Shown piece by piece: positions 1 to 8,138 of a stretch of 64,000 nt of DNA (position 1 is its first letter; each line of letters begins with the position of its first letter). This DNA comes from Methanolobus zinderi (GTDB lineage Archaea > Halobacteriota > Methanosarcinia > Methanosarcinales > Methanosarcinaceae), in NCBI RefSeq assembly GCF_013388255.1, contig NZ_CP058215.1, positions 248,001 to 312,000 on the forward strand, given 5' to 3'. The notes under the pieces are model-generated. The model ran no database searches and was not told the DNA's origin. It worked only from the letters and a program-made list of their open reading frames with translations. The translations under genes were made by a program, and so were the position numbers.

Positions 1-1
1 G

Positions 2-442
2 ATCAGGGTTATAGTTTCTGCGAAAGTAAACCCCACGGAAGAAGGGGTTAAGGTTTCCGGGGCAATTAATAATATCTTCCCGAATATCGAACTTGAGGAA
101 GAGAAGCTGTCGGAGAACAGCTCAAGATTCTCAGGAGAAGGCGATAAATTCTCACTCACACAGATGCATTATCTGATCAGGGAAGAAGAGATCATCGATA
201 CAGCCCGCACCGCACTGAGAATAGGACTGTCAGAGGATGACACATACACTTCATTTATTATCAGCAAACAGGTAGCCACCGTCGGGCATCTGAACTACCC
301 TGCACAGGAAGAGGCTCTGGGTTCGATAAACATAGAGATCTTCGCAGATTCCGGAAGAGAGATGCAACGACTGTTTGACTGGCTTACCCCACCCACGGAA
401 AACGGTATCCCCGATTTTGAGATCAATATCGATAGCGTTTAA
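2..442 (+). CDS. UPF0201 family protein, 3' part
   Basis: The gene enters from the left edge, so its start codon is outside the window; the frame is open from base 2. The visible 146 residues begin IRVIVSAKVNPTEEGVKV and continue through a segment ending in a NIFPN motif, a pattern I recognise from the archaeal UPF0201 family. Members are about 140 residues, so only a few residues are probably missing. The fold is said to be RNA-binding-like (related to the L5/ribosome-associated superfamily), but no function is established. It ends 12 bp before the next gene on the same strand, which suggests cotranscription. Family assignment is by eye and moderately sure. Confidence 0.7.
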   Translation: MRVIVSAKVNPTEEGVKVSGAINNIFPNIELEEEKLSENSSRFSGEGDKFSLTQMHYLIREEEIIDTARTALRIGLSEDDTYTSFIISKQVATVGHLNYPAQEEALGSINIEIFADSGREMQRLFDWLTPPTENGIPDFEINIDSV

Positions 443-454
443 GGAGCTTTATTT

Positions 455-1228
455 ATGAGGATCAGAAACCTGAGTTTTTCGTCACGTGAGGTAATAGAGG
501 CATCTTTCGAGTGGGCATATGAACTTGAGGATATGGGATATTCAGGATGGGAGATCGTACAGGAAGGTTCCCAGTGCCTGACCGAGAAAAATCTCCCGAA
601 GGTGCAGGAGATAAAGGAGACCACAAACCTCAAGCTGAGTATTCACCTTCCCTTTTCTGACATGAATCTGGCAGGCCTTAATGAAGGCATACATAACGAG
701 GTCATGCGCCAGATGAAATATTACTTGCAAATGGCCTCAGGTCTTGCGGATGTGGCGGTACTGCATCCGGGTTATCTGTCCCCCTACGGTGCGAAACTGC
801 CGGAGAGATCCTGGGAAACAAGCGTGACCTCGGCTCAGACATTATGTGATTTCGCAGAGGATCTGGGTATCACCATAGCGATTGAGAACATGCCGAATTT
901 CCCCAAGATATTCGGTCAGCGTCCTGATGAGATGCTTGACATGCTCGATCAGGTTGACAGGAAGAATGCAGGTATGACCTTTGATGTGGGACATGCAAAC
1001 ACCATGGGTCTGGTGGATGAGTTTGTGGAGAAGTGCAAAGACAAACTCTCACACATGCATATCCATGACAACCATGGCAAGTACGACGAGCACCTGCCTC
1101 TGGGACAGGGCAATATCGACTGGAAAAAACTCATGGACAATCTTTCAGGCTACAAGGGGCTCATGGTCACTGAGATGGGTAACCTTGAGGAAGGCAGGCA
1201 GTGTATTGAGTATCTGAAGAGCCTTTGA
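455..1228 (+). CDS. Sugar phosphate isomerase/epimerase-like TIM-barrel protein
   Basis: A 257-residue single-domain protein of the xylose isomerase-like / AP endonuclease family 2 TIM-barrel superfamily. The usual metal-ligand positions are visible: Glu in AIENMPNF, Asp and His in TFDVGHAN, His in HMHIHDNHG and a late Glu in VTEMGN. These normally hold one to three divalent metals. Most archaeal members have no proven substrate, and the sequence does not separate a sugar epimerase from an endonuclease IV-like enzyme, although the short length and lack of DNA-binding loops favour a small-molecule substrate. ATG start is preceded by AAGGAGC at good spacing. It follows the UPF0201 gene by 12 bp and is probably in the same transcript. 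Confidence 0.8.
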   Translation: MRIRNLSFSSREVIEASFEWAYELEDMGYSGWEIVQEGSQCLTEKNLPKVQEIKETTNLKLSIHLPFSDMNLAGLNEGIHNEVMRQMKYYLQMASGLADVAVLHPGYLSPYGAKLPERSWETSVTSAQTLCDFAEDLGITIAIENMPNFPKIFGQRPDEMLDMLDQVDRKNAGMTFDVGHANTMGLVDEFVEKCKDKLSHMHIHDNHGKYDEHLPLGQGNIDWKKLMDNLSGYKGLMVTEMGNLEEGRQCIEYLKSL

Positions 1229-1656
1229 TGCGCAAAAAAGTGATCTTGTTTTCGTCTGTAGAAATCCTTTTAATTCCAATTTTAAAGTCTGTAGTCCGAT
1301 CCTGTCAGGTAGTTAGTAGTTTGCCGATTGATCTACCGGATTCATGAATAACTAAAACCATCCCGAAGGGTCCGGCAAAGCCGGCGTTTCTCGTCAATAA
1401 GAACGAAAATGATTCGCAAATACCCTTTTACAATATTTTTCGCATGACTTCTGTATAAGTTGCTATATAAAGCCCTCACTAATTGAAACTTTAAGTTCTA
1501 CAGTCTGAATATCAAAATAAATTCAATATTTTTCGGTACAATTGCGACGGATTGCGCCGCCTGCGGCGGGTGGTAGCGCTGTTCTTTGTGTACCGATCGA
1601 TCTTGCCAAGATCTTTGACAGAGCCTGTGAAAGATGTATTTGATAGAACCCCTGTT
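1229..1656. repeat. Long non-coding element, copy A (core about 1247-1590)
   Basis: A 428-bp gene-free stretch. From about 1253 to 1587 it matches, block by block and in inverted orientation, the gap at 62737-63095. Shared blocks include TGTAGAAAT..CTT near 1257, CAATTTT.AAGTC near 1277, a short CCGGC.A.GCCG.C hairpin near 1372-1385, CCTTTTA.AATATTTTTC near 1424-1441 followed by GCA.GACTT, and a GC-rich block GCCGCCTGCGGCGG.TGGTAG near 1555-1576 ending GTTCTTT. Only non-coding sequence is shared, and I see no convincing ORF in either copy. It could be a structured RNA, a non-autonomous mobile element or a relic. Stretches between blocks have drifted strongly. Confidence 0.65.
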
Positions 1657-1827
1657 TTACTCTTCAATCCGCCCATGCCTGCGGTCTATGCTATCCATCT
1701 GGTCCAGCAGCTTGCGGATAGCTGTTCTTATGGCATCGGCCTGTGTTACGAATTTCTTATTGTCTCCGACGTGCTCGTTAAGATCGTTGAGGAGTTCCTG
1801 TGGTATATCAACACTCACTTTTGGCAT
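1657..1827 (-). CDS. Small ribbon-helix-helix (CopG/Arc-type) DNA-binding protein
   Basis: A 56-residue protein starting MPKVSVDIPQELLNDLNEHV and ending in a charged tail, encoded on the minus strand. The beta-strand KVSVDIP followed by two helices with a T.ADAIRTAIRKLLD second helix is the standard ribbon-helix-helix layout, which dimerises and reads DNA with the beta ribbon. ATG is preceded by AGGTGAGACC, a good Shine-Dalgarno with GGTGA, which supports real translation. It lies alone between the non-coding repeat and tRNA-Lys, without an adjacent toxin gene, so an antitoxin role is not evident and a stand-alone regulator is more likely. Target unknown. Confidence 0.8.
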   Translation of the reverse strand: MPKVSVDIPQELLNDLNEHVGDNKKFVTQADAIRTAIRKLLDQMDSIDRRHGRIEE

Positions 1828-1935
1828 GGTCTCACCTGCTAATGTGGTTTAGGTGGATTAACTAAAGTATAGATAAAACTAATGGCCTGAACTTTGAAAC
1901 TAAAACTAGGGTCAAAACAGTGATTAAAGTTTATG

Positions 1936-2009
1936 CGAGCCGGAAGGGATTTGAACCCCTGGCCTACGGATTAAGAGTCCGTCGCTCTTCCTGGCTAAGC
2001 TACCGGCCC
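1936..2009 (-). tRNA. tRNA-Lys(CTT)
   Basis: Read on the minus strand, the 74-nt sequence folds as a complete cloverleaf. The acceptor stem GGGCCGG pairs with CCGGCTC, the anticodon loop is CTCTTAA (anticodon CUU), and the T arm carries AGGGGTTCAAATCCCTT. No intron is present and CCA is not encoded. It sits between the small RHH gene and the 3' end of herA. Confidence 0.95.
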
Positions 2010-2091
2010 GCGTTGAGTAATTAACTGAGCGAGACTCCCATACGTAATTGCTTCATATATACATTTCGGTAAAAAGTATCTGAAAGGGTAT

Positions 2092-3951
2092 TCAGATATG
2101 TTTCACCACACATTTTGACAACCCGATTATCTCCACCATATCACTGTTATCCGGGCTCTGGATTATCATCTGTCCCTTCTTCAGGTATGGAATACGCTTC
2201 TCGAACTCCTTTTTGACCTTCATGGCACTGATGGCCGCATCGTTGCTGAGATTGAGGATTACTCGTGTATTGATCTGCTTGAACACTGTCTCATCAATAT
2301 CCTGGGGGTCCTGGGTTATAAGGAAAAGCCCCAGCCCTTCTTTTCTGCCCTGGCGCGCGGCATCTGCGAATTTGGAAATGAGCATCCTTGAGTGCTCCCC
2401 TCCGGCCTTTGCAAGATAGCGGTGGGCTTCGTCCAGACCCAGGATTATAGGTGTTTCCTTTACAGCCGCCTCTCCGGATGTGCTGAGTTTGTTGTCCACG
2501 ATCATGCTCATCAGAGTGAGGGTTATCAGGTCCCGTATGCGGGAACTTGTGATGTACTCCGTGGGGAAGACACTGACCTGCCCGGATTTGAATATCTGTC
2601 CGAGGATCTCGGTGATTGGTCTTGCAGGTTGGTCGAACACCCTTGCAAGGGCACGGTTCTTTACTCTGCGTACGATACCGTCGTAGGATGATTCGTGTAT
2701 CTTGCCGCTCTCCACATAGTGGTCCCTTGCGGCATCGTCGTCGATGAAATCAACAAAACCACTGTATGTATGCTGTCCGCTCCTCTTGAAATAATCATCA
2801 AGCAGCAGGTCCACGCCCACATACTGCAGCTCGGTCATGCCAACAGGGGCGATCAGCCAGGAATTGTTACGCACCATCTCGAAAGGTATGGTAAATTCTA
2901 CCTGTTCGGCCCTTGATCTTCCATTATAGGTTTCTCCGTTCACCTTTGCAACAAAGGTCTTTGTGTTTTTGCATGCTCCGAAATTGACCTGCTCGGCCCC
3001 GAATATGAAATCATCATCGGATGTGAGATCTGGATTGTCCTCATATAGCTGGGAGTATTCATCCTGCGGATCCATTATCACAAGGCAGGGATTCTTCTTT
3101 TCCGGTGAGCCGCGCAGGTTGTACCTGTTATCCTCACTCATGAACTGGCGCAGGATATTCTTGGTCAGGAAGGTCTTTCCGGTACCCGTACTTCCGCAGA
3201 CCAACATGTGCCTGAAGATCAGGGGATCACCCATTGAGTAGTCATTTCTCAGGTAATAGGGAACTGTGGGAGGTACAGCATGTGTTTTTACAAGCTCTCC
3301 GCCGACACTCAGGTGTCCCAGGAAGATGCCCTCTTCAGGTATGTTGAGTCCTGTCTGTATCTTCAGTTTCTCGGTAACAGGGAGAATGGGTGTGTTCGGG
3401 CGGGGTATCCTGTCCCCCATCCTTCTGGCAAGGAAGCTGCCATCGGATGTGTTCTGTTCATAGAGGATGCAGATAGGGTCAAGGTATGCCAGGAACTTGT
3501 AGTCCACCTCGTCGGTGTGATTGAAGCGCAGCATCCTGCGGGAGTGGATCTCAGTTGCATCATCCACGGCGTACTCCTGAAGGTATTGCAGTTTCCATAT
3601 CCTCGCAAACAGGTCTTCATCCCCGTATGGAACTATCACATAAGTACCCAGGCGAATATCACTGCGCCGGGATGTGCTTATGTATCCTGTGATCCTTGCC
3701 CCGGCCTCGGTGATCTCCAGCGGATCGATACCTGTCGTGATTATCCCGAAAGCGTTCTCAAATCCGTTCTCTATTACCGGAGCATCAATCTCCATTTCCG
3801 GCTCATAGTCCTCGAAGTCGCTTTCTTCCTGCTGGTATTCCTGTGCGGATTCATCCTTCAGGGAAAGGTGTCTTTCTTTTTCCTTTTTGCTGCCTTTTGA
3901 TCCGTTTTCCTCATTTTTCGGAACAAAAGCAAGTATGTCCTCATCTCTCAT
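2092..3951 (-). CDS. herA: HerA-type bipolar DNA helicase/translocase
   Basis: 619 residues. After a charged, probably disordered tail of about 60 residues comes a HAS-barrel-like beta domain (roughly 65-200). A RecA/FtsK-type motor follows, with Walker A GSTGTGKT at about 253-260, Walker B IILGLDEAH at about 502-510 and a downstream ARQGRKEGLG segment typical of HerA. HerA hexamers pump DNA into the NurA nuclease ring to resect double-strand ends for recombination. Its start overlaps the 3' end of nurA by 11 nt, so the two are translationally coupled. mre11 and rad50, which accompany this pair in some archaea, are not in this neighbourhood. Family call is firm; the acidic N-terminal tail is longer than usual. 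Confidence 0.92.
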   Translation of the reverse strand: MRDEDILAFVPKNEENGSKGSKKEKERHLSLKDESAQEYQQEESDFEDYEPEMEIDAPVIENGFENAFGIITTGIDPLEITEAGARITGYISTSRRSDIRLGTYVIVPYGDEDLFARIWKLQYLQEYAVDDATEIHSRRMLRFNHTDEVDYKFLAYLDPICILYEQNTSDGSFLARRMGDRIPRPNTPILPVTEKLKIQTGLNIPEEGIFLGHLSVGGELVKTHAVPPTVPYYLRNDYSMGDPLIFRHMLVCGSTGTGKTFLTKNILRQFMSEDNRYNLRGSPEKKNPCLVIMDPQDEYSQLYEDNPDLTSDDDFIFGAEQVNFGACKNTKTFVAKVNGETYNGRSRAEQVEFTIPFEMVRNNSWLIAPVGMTELQYVGVDLLLDDYFKRSGQHTYSGFVDFIDDDAARDHYVESGKIHESSYDGIVRRVKNRALARVFDQPARPITEILGQIFKSGQVSVFPTEYITSSRIRDLITLTLMSMIVDNKLSTSGEAAVKETPIILGLDEAHRYLAKAGGEHSRMLISKFADAARQGRKEGLGLFLITQDPQDIDETVFKQINTRVILNLSNDAAISAMKVKKEFEKRIPYLKKGQMIIQSPDNSDMVEIIGLSKCVVKHI

Positions 3952-5224
3952 CCATTTCGCCCCATCTGATATCGTTATAGCTGGTGTCTATCCTTGAATT
4001 CCTGAACCTGTCAATTATCTGGCGCCTTTCGGAAAGCTGGATCTTTGCAACAGAGTCAGCCTTTGCCAGTGTCTTTGGTATGCCGCTTAGTGCAATGTCA
4101 TAGAGCACTTTTCTTGTGATCAGGTTTCGCATATCCTCATTTTTTACGAGGCCATAAGGTGATTCTATTTTGAAAATTGTGTTCATGGAAGGCACGAATA
4201 CCATGAAAAAGGCAAGTGCATAATCCTCGGCCGGAAATTCGTGCGTGAGCCTGTCCCTGACCAGGGGTGATGTGGTGCTGATCATCTTCTCATAGAACTG
4301 GTTTGGCTGCAGGAACCAGTTTGTATATGTAATGTATTTTCTGGCAGTCTTCCCCCTGATGCCTGCCTTCTCGGGAGACAGGGCATTCTTGAAGAACTGG
4401 GCATCCAGTATCCAAGGCAGGTCCATTTCCTTTTCCTGCTTTTTCAGGGCCTGCATTATCTGCATATCCTCGGGATTCTTCACAAAACCCACCAGAGGCT
4501 TCTGCTTGTTTATATGGTGGTCCATGATATCGATATAGTTCTGGAGCACCTTCTCACTATGAGAATCGGTACGTATGCGGATATCCTCGGAAGCCACCAC
4601 CATCCAGTACATCAGGCGTTTGGGATAGATCGGACCATCCATGATAAGGAAACTCTTGTCCTGCATCCTCTCAAGCATCCACAGAAGGTGCTCAGATTCA
4701 CAGAGATAGAGTGCTATATCATGTAGCATATCATTTGTCTTCTTATTCAGGATACCCGGCTGGATGCGTATTATACGCTTGCGTCCGGCACCTTCGTCAA
4801 AGAACTCCCAGTGGCTGCTTGTATCTATGGTCACCCTTCTGCTTGCGGTATAGGTGGCAGCAACGATCGTGCGCATATTGTGAATCTCCAGGTCCGTGGG
4901 ACTGGATGCCAGGGCACAATGGCAGAAATCAACATAAAGTCCATTATCGAATGTCCTTGCTGTAGTGCTTCCGCTGTCACATGCATAACTGATACTAAAT
5001 GGGTCACTCGATCCGAGCATTCTTTCAATGCTCACCTTGCCGCGTTTCACCTTTCCGATGGCTTTGAGAACGGTCTTTCCCTCATGTTTTAGTTCTCTTA
5101 GCAGTTTCAGGATATCGGCTACACTGTCCGTGTCATCGTTCTCAGGGTCATCCTTGCTGAGGCATGAATCGATGCGTGTCACAAGATCGTGTATCTCTTT
5201 TATGTGAACCGGTTCAAGGGTCAT
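3941..5224 (-). CDS. nurA: NurA 5'-3' nuclease domain protein
   Basis: 427 residues, immediately upstream of and overlapping herA. The NurA signature is present: a hydrophobic strand ending in ACDSGS (Asp at about 83) supplies a metal-binding acidic residue, and the C-terminal half has IFKIESPYG, matching the conserved late motif. NurA forms a ring that degrades 5' strands in concert with HerA during end resection. The first ~70 residues are a helical, charged extension. It is the promoter-proximal gene of a two-gene operon, with the promoter presumably in 5225-5300. Assignment rests on the DSGS motif, the ESP motif and the overlap with herA. Confidence 0.88.
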   Translation of the reverse strand: MTLEPVHIKEIHDLVTRIDSCLSKDDPENDDTDSVADILKLLRELKHEGKTVLKAIGKVKRGKVSIERMLGSSDPFSISYACDSGSTTARTFDNGLYVDFCHCALASSPTDLEIHNMRTIVAATYTASRRVTIDTSSHWEFFDEGAGRKRIIRIQPGILNKKTNDMLHDIALYLCESEHLLWMLERMQDKSFLIMDGPIYPKRLMYWMVVASEDIRIRTDSHSEKVLQNYIDIMDHHINKQKPLVGFVKNPEDMQIMQALKKQEKEMDLPWILDAQFFKNALSPEKAGIRGKTARKYITYTNWFLQPNQFYEKMISTTSPLVRDRLTHEFPAEDYALAFFMVFVPSMNTIFKIESPYGLVKNEDMRNLITRKVLYDIALSGIPKTLAKADSVAKIQLSERRQIIDRFRNSRIDTSYNDIRWGEMDER

Positions 5225-5578
5225 GTATCAGGGAAAGTTGTTTTATGCTAATATCGTTTTGCTTTCAAGGTCAAAAATAAACTTCTTATGAGCTCTTAAA
5301 ACCATTTGACAAACAATAGCCAATAATATTTCACATTGTATATATAAATCTACTTCTAAAAAATCATAATCAACTTAATTTTGGCAACATAGTTCAAAGA
5401 CAGATTATCCTATAGCCACTCTTCCGGGAAGGAGCTCAAATAAACTTGTCCGGCTTTAAACTTCTTTTTCTGAAAACCCTTATATAGTTCCCTATATAAG
5501 GAATATATCAATAATATCCAAAGCTTCGGCCCGCTTTACACAAAAAACGGGTTGACAAAAATAAGAGAGGTTGTAGTT
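5225..5578. promoter_or_regulatory. Divergent promoter region with palindromic TATA site (5478-5501)
   Basis: An AT-rich gap between divergent nurA and the symporter gene. At 5478-5501 there is a perfect inverted repeat with arms CCTTATATAG and CTATATAAGG around TTCC. Both arms are TATA-like, so the palindrome may be promoter and operator at once. The symporter start codon lies about 80 bp downstream. No ORF was found in the gap. Confidence 0.55.
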
Positions 5579-7546
5579 ATGGAAAATTATATGATCTTTA
5601 TAATACTGATGGCAGTCTATTTGCTTGGACTGATAGCCATAGGAGTGTATTTTTCAAAGAAACAAAAGTCTGTGACCGACTTCTGGCTTGCAGGACGTAA
5701 GGTAAGTTCGCTGGCCATTGGTTTCTCAGCAGCATCATCGTGGATGACGGCGGGAGGTATCCTTGCGGTCATCGGTCTGTACATGTTGCTTGGTATGGGC
5801 TCTGTCTGGGAGTTCGTTGCCCCGAACATCCTGGCTTTATTACTCATTGCCGTGCTCGTGGGTAAGATCAAACACCTGCCGGCCATCACACAGCCGGAAT
5901 TGCTTGAACAGCGATACAGCAGCGCCATTCGCGCACCTGTTGCAATCATCATCGCTATTGTCATGGTTCTTTTTGCAGTGGCCGATATCACAGGTTTCTC
6001 ACTTGTGCTCAGCATATTCTTCGGTCTCGATCCGATATATGCCGCAGCCATAGTTGCTATCGCTATTTCCCTGTATGTCACCCTTGGAGGTTTTTCCGCT
6101 GTAATCTGGACCGATATGGTACAGTTTTTACTGCTGGCCACATTCTCTATCATAACCGCTGTGGTAGTTGTGAACGCAGCTACATCAGGCGTTGGAGATA
6201 CAGCCGCCATAAGCACATCCGAGCTCTTTGGCAGTGTCCCGGCTGACTGGTGGGATGTATTCAACTTCGGTCTGCCTGCAGGTGACCCTGCAATATTCGG
6301 AATATTTGCTGCAATAGTCTTCCTGATCGCCATAATACCTGGATGGGTCACCGAACAGGATCCCTGGCAGAGGGTATGGGCGGCAAAGGACCAGAAATCC
6401 GCAAGAATTGGTATGGTACTTGGTTCTTTCTTTATCTTCCTGATATTCGGTGTGGTATGTACGGTAATTGCCGTTTCCCTGAATCACATCTACCCTGAAA
6501 TTCCCGCTTCCATGGCTGAGATCGGTATGGGAGCCATGGCGCAGGCAGAACCGGCACTGCTGGTCTTCATAGCAGAGACCCTGACACCTCTTGGAATCGG
6601 TCTTGCAGGTGTGGGTCTGGCCGCTGCTGCAATGTCATCTGCTGACACATTTGCAACATCAGGTGGTTCATGTCTTTCACGTGACATCTACCAGAGGTAC
6701 ATAAAACCCGATGCAACCATGAAGGAAATGATGGCAGTCAACAGGATCAGCGTACTGATAATCATCGCCGCTGCAACTGTCCTGTCATTCTACATCCAGG
6801 GTATCATCGAGGCAATACACATCGCGACCTTCATTGCAAGTGCATCATACTTCTTCCCTCTGATGGGAGGCCTGTACTGGAAGCGTGCGACAAAGGAAGG
6901 CGCTCTTGCAGGACTTGTTGTGGGTGCACTGGCACAGATATCCTTCACCGTGATCGACTACTCCAGCACACCCCTGCTGGCAATGGGCTCACTTTCAGCA
7001 ATCAGTCCGCTGCTTGCAAACCACGGTGTCATCATCGGAATGTTTTTGAGCGGAATTGCCTTCTTCGGAGTTTCCCTTGCAACCCAGCCATCTGACACGG
7101 TCCACCTGGCACCGTTCTTTAACGATGAGGCTGAGAAGCTTGCAGAGGAAGAATTCACCATCGAAGAATCCGACCCACAGTACAGGAAGCTTATAGGCAG
7201 TCTGGAACGGGAAGTTACCGGTGACCGTGCGATCTTCAAGCTGAACCTTGAAGCATCTGCAACCGTTAACTGGGACAGGTTTGTGGACGAACTCAAGACA
7301 CTGCATCCTTCCTGGGTAACACCAACGGGTGTCAACTCGGTTTACAGGCTGACCAAGGGTGACATGCTTGCCTGTGTTTCCCTGAGCCGTGGAAATACTG
7401 AAAAGGAGATATGGTTTGCCTCCGAGCCAATGGCAGAGGATGTAGAAACACATGTCAAGGAGTTCTTCAGTGCCTTCAAACAGGTCTCACAGGCTCTTGA
7501 GAATATTGGTGTTCTCCTGACCCTGCCAACACCTGAAGAAGCCTGA
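5579..7546 (+). CDS. Sodium:solute symporter (SSS/PutP-like family)
   Basis: 655 residues from the ATG at 5579, which has GAGAGG eight bases upstream; a TTG nine codons earlier has no such site and is unlikely. About 13 hydrophobic segments span residues 1 to ~520. SSS features include an early FSKKQKSVTDFWLAGRK loop, the TM segment SAASSWMTAGG, and a TWP-like WVTEQDPWQR loop typical of PutP/OpuE-type carriers. After the last segment there is a soluble C-terminal domain of about 130 residues, rarer in the family and possibly regulatory. Substrates of relatives include proline, glycine betaine, pantothenate and acetate; the sequence alone does not decide. In a halotolerant methanogen a compatible solute or methylotrophic substrate is plausible. 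A terminator hairpin follows the stop. Confidence 0.88.
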   Translation: MENYMIFIILMAVYLLGLIAIGVYFSKKQKSVTDFWLAGRKVSSLAIGFSAASSWMTAGGILAVIGLYMLLGMGSVWEFVAPNILALLLIAVLVGKIKHLPAITQPELLEQRYSSAIRAPVAIIIAIVMVLFAVADITGFSLVLSIFFGLDPIYAAAIVAIAISLYVTLGGFSAVIWTDMVQFLLLATFSIITAVVVVNAATSGVGDTAAISTSELFGSVPADWWDVFNFGLPAGDPAIFGIFAAIVFLIAIIPGWVTEQDPWQRVWAAKDQKSARIGMVLGSFFIFLIFGVVCTVIAVSLNHIYPEIPASMAEIGMGAMAQAEPALLVFIAETLTPLGIGLAGVGLAAAAMSSADTFATSGGSCLSRDIYQRYIKPDATMKEMMAVNRISVLIIIAAATVLSFYIQGIIEAIHIATFIASASYFFPLMGGLYWKRATKEGALAGLVVGALAQISFTVIDYSSTPLLAMGSLSAISPLLANHGVIIGMFLSGIAFFGVSLATQPSDTVHLAPFFNDEAEKLAEEEFTIEESDPQYRKLIGSLEREVTGDRAIFKLNLEASATVNWDRFVDELKTLHPSWVTPTGVNSVYRLTKGDMLACVSLSRGNTEKEIWFASEPMAEDVETHVKEFFSAFKQVSQALENIGVLLTLPTPEEA

Positions 7547-7557
7547 AATATTTTTAC

Positions 7558-7590
7558 TCGGGCACTTGCCCGATATCTTTTCTTTTTATT
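7558..7590 (+). terminator. Hairpin plus T-rich tract after the symporter gene
   Basis: A perfect 7-bp stem TCGGGCA / TGCCCGA (7558-7573, loop CT) is followed by a T-rich tail (TATCTTTTCTTTTTATT). It starts 11 bp after the symporter stop codon and fits an intrinsic-type terminator. Confidence 0.7.
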
Positions 7591-7672
7591 GATACATTTC
7601 TGCTCTTTTTATTTTATCTGGTTTTTGAGAACATATATTTGCTAATAGATGTGTAGTTTTACATGTGGTTAA

Positions 7673-8059
7673 ATGGAAGCAAGGGTAGATCTGATAACAA
7701 TATGGACCGATGATATGGAACCGATGAAGGAGTTCTACAATAGAGTCCTGGGATTTAAGCTAGAAAACGATCTGGGAAGATATGTGGAATTCAAAAATGA
7801 GGGAACAAGGTTCGCTATTTGCACCAGGGAAGTCATGTATGAATATAGCAATGAATACAAAAAACAAAGTACAGCTCAGTCCTTTGAACTGGCGTTCAGG
7901 TGTAAGGATGCAAGTGATCTGAACAGGTCCTACGAGCATATAATTTCAAACGGAGGAACTCCTGTCCAAAAACCCAGAGACATGCCATGGAATCAGAGAA
8001 CGGCCCTGTTCTCGGACCCTGACGGGAACATACACGAGATATTCACGGAAATCCAATGA
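7673..8059 (+). CDS. VOC family (glyoxalase/bleomycin-resistance fold) protein
   Basis: 128 residues, the usual length of a single VOC subunit with two beta-alpha-beta-beta-beta modules. Typical sequence features are an opening DLITIWTDDMEPMKEFYN, where the first strand and helix form, and a closing FSDPDGNIHEIFTE, where the last strand carries a metal-ligand Glu. Members bind a divalent metal and act on small molecules (isomerases, dioxygenases, antibiotic-binding proteins). No substrate can be inferred from context. It stands as a single gene behind a T-rich leader, with the next gene starting about 80 bp later and probably having its own TATA box. Confidence 0.85.
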   Translation: MEARVDLITIWTDDMEPMKEFYNRVLGFKLENDLGRYVEFKNEGTRFAICTREVMYEYSNEYKKQSTAQSFELAFRCKDASDLNRSYEHIISNGGTPVQKPRDMPWNQRTALFSDPDGNIHEIFTEIQ

Positions 8060-8138
8060 TGCTCGTAGTCACGAATAGAAGGACGAGTTTTCTCATAACT
8101 CAAAACTTATAAGTGAAATACAGTATAACTATGCTGGC

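Noticed and set aside
1552-1842. ORF of about 96 codons on the plus strand over the RHH gene
   Set aside because: It runs opposite to a well-supported 56-residue RHH gene with a good ribosome binding site and has no protein-like features; it is the shadow frame.
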